NCBI RefSeq assembly: GCF_003626535.1
Contig: NZ_RBAL01000002.1
Span: 434,001 to 498,000, forward strand
DNA: 64,000 nt
DNA from: Streptomyces hoynatensis
GTDB lineage: Bacteria > Actinomycetota > Actinomycetes > Streptomycetales > Streptomycetaceae
Reading direction: 5' to 3'
Positions within the stretch are counted from its first letter, which is position 1, and every line of letters begins with the position of its first letter. The translations under genes and the position numbers were made by a program. The notes beneath the pieces were generated by a model. It was not told the origin of the DNA, searched no databases, and saw only the letters and a list, made by a program, of their open reading frames with translations. Shown here piece after piece: positions 17,727 through 25,241 of this stretch.

Positions 17727-18539
17727 ATGCCCGACGCCTGGAACCCCCTGCGGCACCTGCGCGCCGCGACCGCGCGCACCCGCCCCTTCCACGACCTGTT
17801 CCTCCACGTCCCCGACCCGGCCCGCGGCCCGGCGCGCGTCGTCGACCTCGGCTGCGGGTCCGGGGAGATCACCGCCCTCCTCGCCGAGCGCTGGCCGGGC
17901 GCGCACGTCACCGGCCTGGACAACTCCGCGGAACGGCTGCGCGAGGCCGAGCGGTTCGCCGGGCCCACGCCGGGCGGCGGGCGCCTCGACTTCGGCCGGG
18001 CCGACCTCGCCGACTGGGCGCCGGGGGAGCCCGTGGACGTGCTGGTGTCCAGCGCCGCGATCCAGTGGGTCCCCGACCACCTCGACCTGTTCAAGACCTG
18101 GACCCACACCCTCACCCCCGGCGGCGTCCTCGCCTTCCAGCTCCCGGACAACGCCGCCTCGGCGGGGCACGCGGCCCTGCGCGAGCTGTGCGCGAGCCCC
18201 CGCTGGCGCGACCGGCTCGGCCGGGGCGTGCTGCGGGAGTTGCGGGTCCACGACCCGGCCGTGTACGCGGACCGCCTGGCCTCGCTCGGCTTCGCCGTGG
18301 ACGCCTGGGAGACGACGTACGCGCACGTGCTGCCCGGCCCTGACCCCTTCGCGGAGTGGATCGGCGGCACCGGCATGCGGCCCGTGCTCGACGCCCTGGT
18401 GGGAGAACCGGGGGCCGCGGGGGAGTTCCTCGCCGCCTACCGCGAGCGCCTGCGCGCGGCGTACCCGGTCACCGCCTGCGGCACCGTCTTCCCCTTCCGC
18501 CGCGTCTTCGCGGTGGCCACGAGGGGCGGGGACCGGTGA
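17727..18539 (+). CDS. Trans-aconitate 2-methyltransferase-like SAM methyltransferase
   Basis: 270 aa from the ATG at 17727 (CGGAGG 6 bp upstream). Class I methyltransferase: VVDLGCGSGEITALLAERWPG is the SAM-binding motif I and VTGLDNSAERLREAE motif II. Then VDVLVSSAAIQWVPDH, FQLPDNAASAGHAALRELC, and WETTYAHVLPGPDPFAEWIGGTGMRPVLD closely follow Tam, which methyl-esterifies trans-aconitate, a by-product inhibitor of aconitase. The stop overlaps the start of the next gene by 4 bp, so the acyltransferase-like gene is coupled to it. A role in modifying a different acid cannot be excluded. Confidence 0.83.
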   Translation: MPDAWNPLRHLRAATARTRPFHDLFLHVPDPARGPARVVDLGCGSGEITALLAERWPGAHVTGLDNSAERLREAERFAGPTPGGGRLDFGRADLADWAPGEPVDVLVSSAAIQWVPDHLDLFKTWTHTLTPGGVLAFQLPDNAASAGHAALRELCASPRWRDRLGRGVLRELRVHDPAVYADRLASLGFAVDAWETTYAHVLPGPDPFAEWIGGTGMRPVLDALVGEPGAAGEFLAAYRERLRAAYPVTACGTVFPFRRVFAVATRGGDR

Positions 18540-19783
18540 GCGCCGCGCCGCTCGAACGGGCCCTGTCGCCGCACGAGGCCGCCATGCTCGCCGGCGACAT
18601 GCGGGTGGTGACCGTGTGGGAGCTGCGCGGGGAAGTGGCGGAGGACGCCCTGGAGACGGCTCTCGGGCACCTCGCCAGGCGCTATCCGGTGCTCGGCGGC
18701 CGGCTCTTCGCCCGCGGCGGCGAGGGCGTGCTGCGGATCGACCCCACCCCCGTCCCGCTGCGGCTGCACCGGGGCGGGGACCTCGCCCGGGCGATCGGGG
18801 AGCGCGGCGACTGGGCCACGGGCCCCCTGCTGCGGACCACGCTGGTCACCGGCCCCGCAGAACGGGGGCGCCACCTGGTCGCCGCGTTCCCGCGGGCCTG
18901 CGTGGACGGCATGTGCGTGGTCGCCGTGCAGCAGGAGTTCCTCGCCCTGTACGCGGCGGCCCGCGCGGGCAAGGACCCCGACCTCACGCCCGTCCTGCCG
19001 GTGCTCGCCGGCCCCCTGGAGGCGGAGCTTGAGGGGCGCTGCGCCCCCGGCGAGCTGCGCGCCTACGCCGAGCGGCGGGCCGCCGAGGAGGCGGAACGGC
19101 CCCCGGCGCGCCTCGCGCCGGCCGCCGCCGTGGACGGCGGGCCCGGGCCCGACCCGGGGTTCGGCACCGCGCGCGCCGAGCTGAGCCCCGCGGAGACCGC
19201 CGCGCTGACCGGCCTGGCGCACCGCGCCGGGCTCACGGTCAACACCCTGGTCTGCGGCCTCCTGCTCGCCGCCCTGCGGCCCTCGCTCGAACCTGCGGAC
19301 GGCGCCCTGCCGGTGAGCTGCGGCGTCGCCGTCGACCTGCGGCGCAGGCTGTCCCCGCCGGTGCCCAACGAGGTGATCCAGTCGGCCGCCTCCGGCTTCC
19401 CGGTGCGGCTGGACGTGGCGCGGGGCAGCGACCCGCTGTCCCTGGCCCACCGGCTGGCCGGGCCGATCCGCGCGCACCTGCGGGCCGGGACCGCGGAGCG
19501 GGAGGTGGCGGCCTTCCCGCACCTGACGGCGCAGGGCCCCGCCTCCCTGTTCGTCACCAACCTGGGGGAGATCGACAGCCCCTCGCTGCCGGAGCCGGCG
19601 CGCGCCGCGCGCCTCCAGGTGCTCCCGCTGACCCGCATGCCGATGGTCTTCGCCGTGGTCACCCGCTACCGGGGGAGCCTGCACGTGGACTTCCCCTTCA
19701 GCCGCGCCTGGTACACCGACGGCCAGATCCGGCGCCTCGCCGCCGCGACCCGGTCCCTGGCCGCGGAGCTCAGCGCCCGCTGA
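18536..19783 (+). CDS. PapA-like condensation-superfamily acyltransferase lacking the catalytic histidines
   Basis: 415 aa. It begins ALSPHEAAMLAGDMRVV and contains RYPVLGGRLFARGGEGVLRI, then a C-terminal PapA-type half (VSCGVAVDLRRRLSPPVPNEV, GPASLFVTNLGEID, LPLTRMPMVFAVVTRYRGSL). Phthiocerol-dimycocerosyl-transferase-like proteins use an HHxxxDG motif in which the second His is the general base. Here the aligned segment is P119-R120-A-C-V-D124-G125, so Asp-Gly is kept but both His are gone. The protein may be non-catalytic or use another mechanism. Coupled to the Tam-like gene; its 3' end overlaps the convergent ATPase gene by 14 bp. Confidence 0.78.
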   Translation: MSAAPLERALSPHEAAMLAGDMRVVTVWELRGEVAEDALETALGHLARRYPVLGGRLFARGGEGVLRIDPTPVPLRLHRGGDLARAIGERGDWATGPLLRTTLVTGPAERGRHLVAAFPRACVDGMCVVAVQQEFLALYAAARAGKDPDLTPVLPVLAGPLEAELEGRCAPGELRAYAERRAAEEAERPPARLAPAAAVDGGPGPDPGFGTARAELSPAETAALTGLAHRAGLTVNTLVCGLLLAALRPSLEPADGALPVSCGVAVDLRRRLSPPVPNEVIQSAASGFPVRLDVARGSDPLSLAHRLAGPIRAHLRAGTAEREVAAFPHLTAQGPASLFVTNLGEIDSPSLPEPARAARLQVLPLTRMPMVFAVVTRYRGSLHVDFPFSRAWYTDGQIRRLAAATRSLAAELSAR

Positions 19784-20282
19784 CGACCGGCCCGCCGGCG
19801 AGGGGCCCGCCGGGGACGGGGGAGCCGCGCCCGGTTCCGCCGGGGGCCCGGCGGGCGGGTGCCTCCCGGGCGCAGGGCACGACGGCGGTGACCGTCTTGC
19901 CGCCGCGCGGGCCCGGGCCGGTCCGCACCGAGTGGGCGAGGCCGTGGACCAGGTGCAGTCCGAAGCCGCCCGGGGTGTGCGGATCGAGCGGGCGCGGCCT
20001 CGGCGGCCTGGGGCTCGCGTCCTGCACCGCCACCTCCACCGCGTCCGGCGTCACCGCCCGCAGCCGGAACCCGGTCAGCCCGCCGGCGTGCCGCACCGCG
20101 TTGGTCACCAGCTCGGAGACCACGAGCAGCACCGAGTCCACGTCCTCGGCGCGCGGCGGCGGAGACATGACGGACAGGAAACGGCGCGCGACGGCCCTGG
20201 CGCCCGTCACCACCTGCTCCCGGTGATCGGCGGGAGCGGCCCGCCCGGCTCCCTTCCGTTGCCCCACGTCCGGCACATTCAT
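19770..20282 (-). CDS. RsbW-like HATPase (anti-sigma-factor type histidine kinase-like ATPase)
   Basis: 170 aa from the ATG at 20282 (AAGGGGG upstream). The GHKL core shows the N-box VLLVVSELVTNAVRHAG, a VAVQDASP stretch and the G2 motif GGFGLHLVHGLAHS. Single-domain GHKL proteins of this kind in Streptomyces are serine-kinase-like anti-sigma or regulatory proteins; the partner is not encoded next to it. The in-frame extension upstream to 20366 encodes a KTEKKTEKKTER repeat (polypyrimidine tract on the + strand) that would be a poor N-terminus, so the internal ATG is preferred. The C-terminal 30 residues are Gly/Pro-rich. Confidence 0.8.
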   Translation of the reverse strand: MNVPDVGQRKGAGRAAPADHREQVVTGARAVARRFLSVMSPPPRAEDVDSVLLVVSELVTNAVRHAGGLTGFRLRAVTPDAVEVAVQDASPRPPRPRPLDPHTPGGFGLHLVHGLAHSVRTGPGPRGGKTVTAVVPCAREAPARRAPGGTGRGSPVPGGPLAGGPVVSGR

Positions 20283-20732
20283 CAGGGCCCCCTTCTTCGC
20301 CCTTCTTTCGGTCTTCTTTTCAGTCTTCTTTTCGGTCTTCGCCCTACTTTGCCCTGTTTCGCGCACCGCCTGGCCGCCCTTCCGCGGCCCGCTCCGGCCG
20401 TACGGTTCGGGTGCCCGGCGAGGTCTCCGGCAAACGCCGCCAACTGGCCTTATGCGGGCGAAATCTGAGCGGAGGGGAGAGGAGGGGCGAGGTGGGGCGG
20501 GGTGGGGCGGGGTGGGCGCGGGGCGCTCCGGGGCGCGGGCCGCCCGGAGTCGGCGCGTTCTGCTTATGCCGTTTTCACGAACGGCTGGTTAGCATCCGTT
20601 CGTCGGGCCCTGGGGACCGCTCCCCTTTCGCTCCACGTCCGGGCGCGTTCCTGCGCGTTCGGCCGCCTTGGTCCCTTCTCGGCCCGCATGTCCCTGAGTC
20701 GGCGAGAGAATCGAGTATCCGGGGTAACGACG
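20283..20732. other. 450-bp divergent intergenic region with pyrimidine repeats and G-tracts
   Basis: Separates the RsbW-like gene from the PH-like membrane gene. 20305-20345 has a near 12-bp repeat of TCTTCTTTTC type. 20470-20525 holds many GGGG runs (GGGGCGGGGTGGGGCGGGG), a strong G-quadruplex candidate. No gene was recognised. Confidence 0.5.
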
Positions 20733-21263
20733 ATGGCCTCATCCACCGAGAGAGCACTGGGCAAGCTGCTGAGCAAGCACAGGACGGACACCGGAAGGCG
20801 GCGCCGGGCGGCCGTGCGCGCGCTGGTACTCGGCGCCGTCCTCGTCGTGGCGGGCGCCGTGGCCTTCGCGGCCGCCCCCGCCTACGCCGCCGCCGTCCTC
20901 CTCCTGCTGGGCCTGCTCTCCCTGCTGCGCGGTGTGCTGGGGGCCAGGGACCACAGGCGGCTCGGCACCGAGCTCTTCGCCGTCCGCGAGCGTGGCCTGG
21001 TCCACCGGCGCGGCGGTTACTCGCAGGCGGTGCCCTGGGAGAAGGTCGCCTCGGTCACCGTGGTGCGCGGCGCCCGCCCGCTGCTGTGGCTGGCCGGCCG
21101 CGACACGGTCTGCCGCGTGCGGCTGACCGAGGGCGGAACGATCCGGGTGTCCCCCTACACCCCGGACGCCGCCAGGCTGGCCGAGCTCGTGGCCGAACAC
21201 GTCGCCGCCCCGGCCGAGACCGGGGCCGGGGCCCCGCGCCGGGCCCGCCAGGCCACCGCCTGA
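20733..21263 (+). CDS. Small membrane protein with two TM segments and a PH-like C-terminal domain
   Basis: 176 aa from the ATG at 20733. After a basic N-terminus (residues 1-25) there are two adjacent hydrophobic helices (LVLGAVLVVAGAVAFAAA and AAVLLLLGLLSLLRGVL). A cytosolic beta-rich domain follows (LGTELFAVRERGLVHRRGG, VPWEKVASVTVVRG, RLTEGGTIRVSPYTPDAARL), resembling bacterial PH-type membrane proteins. The role is unknown. It is the first gene of the block that leads to the CHAT cassette but lies on the opposite side of an intervening minus-strand gene. Confidence 0.7.
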   Translation: MASSTERALGKLLSKHRTDTGRRRRAAVRALVLGAVLVVAGAVAFAAAPAYAAAVLLLLGLLSLLRGVLGARDHRRLGTELFAVRERGLVHRRGGYSQAVPWEKVASVTVVRGARPLLWLAGRDTVCRVRLTEGGTIRVSPYTPDAARLAELVAEHVAAPAETGAGAPRRARQATA

Positions 21264-21309
21264 CCGCGGCCCGCGGGGGAGGGGCCCGCGGGGCGGCCGG
21301 CGAGGTGGC

Positions 21310-22137
21310 TCACGGGGTGGCGCGCAGCATCACGACCACCTCGGACTCCTCGTCCGGCAGGTAGCGCACCGGTACCACCGTCCCCGGCTGCAGCCCGGGC
21401 GCGAGGGAGGCGGGCACGTTCTTCTCCTGCGTGCTGTCGAACGCGGTCCCGTCGGGCCTGGTCACCCGAAGCGTCAGGCGCACCACCGCCCGCTCGCCGC
21501 GTACCTCCCCGGTCGGCGTCATCGCGACCACCACGGCGTGCGCCTCGCGCCCCTCCTCGGCGATCCGCAGCTGGCGCGCGGTGATCTCGCCCTTGGCGAG
21601 CTGGACGCGGCCGGTGACCCGCTGCACCTCCTGCGGGGCGGCGTCCGTGGCCACCACCACGCGTGCGACCTGCCCCGCTGCGGCCTTCCCCCCTCCCGCC
21701 GCCCCGGCGCCGCCGGCGGCGTCCCCCGGCAGGTAGCGCACCGGCAGCCGGGTGCCCGGGGTGAGCAGGGAAAGCTCCGTCAGGTCGACGACCCGGCGCG
21801 CCACCGCGCGGAACGACCGGCCCTCCTCGGTGTCCACGTCCAGCAGGATGTCGAGCTGCGGCTGGTCGTTGACGGACAGGCCGGTGCGCTCCACCGCCCG
21901 CACGGTGCCCACGGCGAGCGGCGCGCCGCGGAACTCCGCCGGAAGCTGCCCGACTCCCCGGAAGGTCCCGAGCAGCCTGCCGAAGACGAGCAGATCGGGG
22001 ACGGCGAAGAGCAGCAGGCAGGGGCCGACGAGAAAGCCGTTGACCCAGTCGCCTGGGCCGCCGGTCAGGCCGGTCAGCAGATAGCAGACGGTGAGGACCG
22101 CGCCCACGGCGGCGGTCAGCCAGGCGAGCAGACGCAT
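21310..22137 (-). CDS. Membrane protein with two repeated extramembrane beta domains (DUF3592-like)
   Basis: 275 aa. Two TM segments (residues about 5-25 and 33-52) precede two homologous domains. The first reads VGTVRAVERTGLSVNDQPQL, then VDTEEGRSFRAVARRVV and PGTRLPVRYLPGDA; the second reads EAHAVVVAMTPTGEV, then VTRPDGTAFDSTQEKNVPASL and PGTVVPVRYLPDEE. The VRYLPxD ending is shared by DUF3592-type and similar membrane proteins. Function unknown. The gene converges on the preceding membrane protein gene and diverges from the CHAT cassette. Confidence 0.72.
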   Translation of the reverse strand: MRLLAWLTAAVGAVLTVCYLLTGLTGGPGDWVNGFLVGPCLLLFAVPDLLVFGRLLGTFRGVGQLPAEFRGAPLAVGTVRAVERTGLSVNDQPQLDILLDVDTEEGRSFRAVARRVVDLTELSLLTPGTRLPVRYLPGDAAGGAGAAGGGKAAAGQVARVVVATDAAPQEVQRVTGRVQLAKGEITARQLRIAEEGREAHAVVVAMTPTGEVRGERAVVRLTLRVTRPDGTAFDSTQEKNVPASLAPGLQPGTVVPVRYLPDEESEVVVMLRATP

Positions 22138-22356
22138 GAGGGCTCCTTACGTGGTGGGTGGGCTGGGGTTCCGGTCCCGCCGGGGCGGGAGCCGCGGGCG
22201 GGCGGGTGCGAACGCCGCCGGGAACGGGGGCGGCGCCCCGGCGGCCGGGGAAGCAGATCCCGTGCGCCGCCGGGGAGTTCAGCCTCGCCCTGCGGACCGG
22301 CTACCGATCACACGTTTCCGCCCTGGGCGGCGGCGCGGCCGGTTACGATGCCGGGA

Positions 22357-23847
22357 ATGAGCCTGGGAACGCCCGCCGTCGGCGAGACGGCGCCGACGCT
22401 GCCGCGGGCCCTCCTCCTCGCCCGGGCCTGGGCCGAACTCGGCGATTCCGTCGCCCCGTTGAGCAACGCCTCGGGCCGCCCGCTGGCCCGCACCGTCAAG
22501 CTGCTGCTCGACCCGCTGGTGCTGCGGCCGGCGCTCAACCCGCGCTTCGCCGGGGCCGCCATCCGCCGCGAGGACGCCGGGGACCTGCGGCGGGCGATCC
22601 TGGCGGCCGGCCCCGAACTCGCGGCGACGGCCGGCTGGTTCCTGCTGCTGAAGCGGGCCAGGCGCCGCGCCCGCATCACCGAGGGCAACCCGCAGGACCG
22701 CTACTTCCAGCACTGCTACGAGCTGGCCCGCCGCCACGGCCCGCCGCCGCCGGGACCCCGCGCCGAGCGCCTCGCCGCCGAGGCCCTCGCCGAGCTGCAC
22801 GGTCAGCCGGGCGGCGCGCGGCTGACCGTGGCCGCGCTGCGCGCCTACCTCACCGAACCGGCCCGCGCCGCGGTGCTCGCCGGCCGGCTGCGGGCCGCGT
22901 GGGAACGGGAGCCCGCGGAGGCGAAGGACCCGCAGGACCTGGTTCCGGCGCGGCTTTGGGCGTTCCTCGATGCCGGCGCGGCAGATGCGGCACGCCCGGC
23001 GCGCCGGGAGCGGGCCGGGGAGCCGTTCGCCGCCCTGGTGGCGGACCGGGTGGGGAGCCTGGCCGCCTCCGGGCTCGAACTCCCGGGAGTCGCCCGCGAG
23101 CTGGGGCTGACCGCGCGCCTCAGGCCGGTCCCGCCCGAGCTGGGGGAGCGGGCCTCGAAGCGGAGCCTGCCGAGGCCGTTCGACAGGTCCGTGCTGGAGC
23201 GGCTCTTCGCGGGCTTCACCGCCGCCTTCCACCGCGAGGCGATGCCGGAGCTGCCGATCCTGGTGGCGGAGGAGATCCGCCGCACCGCCGCGCCCTGGCA
23301 ACTGGCCGGGGAGGACTCCCGCGTGGCCATCGCCCTCGGCCGCGAGGCCAGCGCCGGGCTCCCCTCGGGCCGGGACCGGCCCGCCGGGGCGGGCGGGCCC
23401 GGCGCGGTCGGTGAGCCCGGCGCGGTCGGCGAACCTGGGGAGGCCGGTGAGCCGGGCGAGCCGGACGGGGCGGGCGAAATCGGTGAGCCGGGCCGGGCGG
23501 GCGAGTCCGGTGGGGCCGGCGAGTCCGGTGGGGGCGGCCGGGAGCTGCCGCCGAACGCCGCGCGGGCCAGGCTCCTCGCGCGCTGGCGCAGGGAGGCGTA
23601 CGTGCAGCGCGCGTTGCGCCTGCCGCACCCGGACGCGCCGGGGCTGCCCGCCGCGCTGCGCGAGGAGGTCCTCGCGGTCAGGCAGGCGTACCTGCGGCGG
23701 CTCTGGGCCCGGCTGCACGGCCGTGAGCTGCGGAGGGAGACGCTCGACCCCGGGGAGGTCCCGGACCTGCTCGACGGCGTGCTGCGTTCGGTGATCATGG
23801 ACCAGCGCGACCGCCTGCGGGCCGCCCTGGAACGGGAGGCGGCGTGA
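22357..23847 (+). CDS. Unrecognised helical protein, first gene of the CHAT/TPR cassette
   Basis: 496 aa from the ATG at 22357 (an in-frame ATG at 22348 is also possible; no good ribosome site for either, perhaps leaderless). I recognise no domain. It is predominantly helical and charged, with landmarks LLLARAWAELGDSVAPLSNA, WFLLLKRARRRARITEGNP and YFQHCYELARRHG; a C-terminal helical block ends VIMDQRDRLRAALE. Residues about 345-395 are a collagen-like Gly-X-X run (GEPG, GESG units), an apparent linker between two helical halves. Its stop overlaps the next gene's GTG by 4 bp. It is likely a dedicated component of the downstream CHAT protease system. Confidence 0.7.
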   Translation: MSLGTPAVGETAPTLPRALLLARAWAELGDSVAPLSNASGRPLARTVKLLLDPLVLRPALNPRFAGAAIRREDAGDLRRAILAAGPELAATAGWFLLLKRARRRARITEGNPQDRYFQHCYELARRHGPPPPGPRAERLAAEALAELHGQPGGARLTVAALRAYLTEPARAAVLAGRLRAAWEREPAEAKDPQDLVPARLWAFLDAGAADAARPARRERAGEPFAALVADRVGSLAASGLELPGVARELGLTARLRPVPPELGERASKRSLPRPFDRSVLERLFAGFTAAFHREAMPELPILVAEEIRRTAAPWQLAGEDSRVAIALGREASAGLPSGRDRPAGAGGPGAVGEPGAVGEPGEAGEPGEPDGAGEIGEPGRAGESGGAGESGGGGRELPPNAARARLLARWRREAYVQRALRLPHPDAPGLPAALREEVLAVRQAYLRRLWARLHGRELRRETLDPGEVPDLLDGVLRSVIMDQRDRLRAALEREAA

Positions 23848-25241
23848 GCCCGGCACTGCGGGTGACGCGGGCGGGCGGCGCGTTGCGCGTGGGCGGCCCC
23901 CCGCCCCACCCCGAGCAGGCGGCCCTGGTCGAGGCCCGCGGCGCCCTGCTGGCCTGGGACGTCCTCGCCGCGGAGGAGGCCGGGCTGCCCGTGGCCGAGA
24001 TCCACGATCCGCACGCCGCGGCCGACTGGCTCTGGGAGATCTACGGCCCCGGGGGCGCGGACGCGATCCTCGGCGCCGGCGAGGGCACCTCCCGGGTGAC
24101 GGCCGAGGGTCCCGCGCCCGCCGAGTCGGGGGTGCTCGACGCCGCGCGCCGCCTGGGGCACCTGTCCTGGGCGGCGGCCTGGTGGCCGGCCTCCGCGGTG
24201 GCCGGGGTGCCGGCGCTCGCCCCCGCCCTGCTGGCGGCGGAACAGGCCCTCGCCGCCACGGCGGTGGAGCACCTGCTCGACGCCCCAGGCGCCCTCGGGC
24301 CGCCGCTCGCCCGGCGCCGCGAACCCCAGGACGCGGCCGGCCTCCGGGACCCGGGCGCCCCGGGCGCGGCCGGGGACCCCGGGGGGAACGAGCCGCCGGA
24401 CGGCGCGGCCGGGGACCCCCTGGCCCTGGGCCTGTCCGACGCAGCGGCCGAGGACCCCGTGGCCCGGCTGCTCCGGCGTGCCGCACCCGCCGCCGGCGTC
24501 CTCGCCGCCCTGGCCGGCGACCCCGAACTCGGCGCGGCCGCACGGGAGACGGCGGAACGGCTGGCCGCCGCGGCGGAGTCGTGGGGCGTCGACTGGCCCG
24601 AGCCTGGCAGGCCCGCCCCGGCCGCGCCGCGCCAGGCCCCCGCCGCCCCGCGCCTGGCCCTGGCCGCGGGCGGCCCGGCGGGCCGGCACGTGTTCCCGGG
24701 CGCCTCGGGGGCCCTGGGGCCCCCGGATTCCTCCGGCACCCCGGGGCTGCCGGGCCTGGCGGGGCTGTCGGGCAGCGTCCCCGTCGACTGGGCGCTGGTG
24801 CCGCCGGGGGCCGTGGACGCCGCCGCCGGGGCCGCCTGGTCGGTCACCCGGCGCGCGGGCGCCCTGCTGGTGACCGTCACCGTGCCGCGCGCCCCCCGCT
24901 CGCCCCTCGACCCGCGGGAGCCGCACCCGCCGCGGCTCGCCGCGCGGTTCGGGCCCGTGGAGTTCCCGCTGGCCCCGGCGCCGCGCCGGCCTGGCGAGTT
25001 CACCGGCGAGGCGGAACTGCCGGGGGCGGCGGTCCTGCTGCTGCCCCCGGCGCGCCGCGCCCTCACCGTCTGGGCCCCCGGCTTCGCCGCCCCCGGCCGC
25101 CCCGGCGGCCCGGGCGAGGAGGCCACCGCCCGCCGCGCCGCCCTGCTCCGCCACGCCGGGCACCGGCTCACGGCGCCCGGGGCCACACTCGCCGAACGCG
25201 CCGCGTACCACGCCGGATTCACCGGAGGGGAGCCCCGATGA
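23844..25241 (+). CDS. Unrecognised two-domain protein, second gene of the CHAT/TPR cassette
   Basis: 465 aa. The N-terminal part (residues about 20-165) has a Trp-rich helical region (ADWLWEIYGPGGADAIL, then SWAAAWWPASAVAGVPALAP and AATAVEHLLDAPGA). A Gly/Pro-rich collagen-like linker and another helical stretch follow. The C-terminal 150 residues look like a beta-sandwich (AAWSVTRRAGALLVTVTVP, RFGPVEFPLAP, AELPGAAVLLLPPARRALTV). No known family was recognised. It overlaps both neighbours by 4 bp, so it is made in step with the TPR protein and the first cassette protein. A scaffold or trigger role in the CHAT system is inference from gene order. Confidence 0.7.
   Translation: MSPALRVTRAGGALRVGGPPPHPEQAALVEARGALLAWDVLAAEEAGLPVAEIHDPHAAADWLWEIYGPGGADAILGAGEGTSRVTAEGPAPAESGVLDAARRLGHLSWAAAWWPASAVAGVPALAPALLAAEQALAATAVEHLLDAPGALGPPLARRREPQDAAGLRDPGAPGAAGDPGGNEPPDGAAGDPLALGLSDAAAEDPVARLLRRAAPAAGVLAALAGDPELGAAARETAERLAAAAESWGVDWPEPGRPAPAAPRQAPAAPRLALAAGGPAGRHVFPGASGALGPPDSSGTPGLPGLAGLSGSVPVDWALVPPGAVDAAAGAAWSVTRRAGALLVTVTVPRAPRSPLDPREPHPPRLAARFGPVEFPLAPAPRRPGEFTGEAELPGAAVLLLPPARRALTVWAPGFAAPGRPGGPGEEATARRAALLRHAGHRLTAPGATLAERAAYHAGFTGGEPR

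Noticed and set aside
16717-19783. Extending the bis-aryl pyrrole pathway through the methyltransferase/acyltransferase genes as one cluster
   Set aside because: A 226-bp gap, DUF574 and Tam-like enzymes that are common elsewhere, and no shared regulation visible; functional linkage is speculation.
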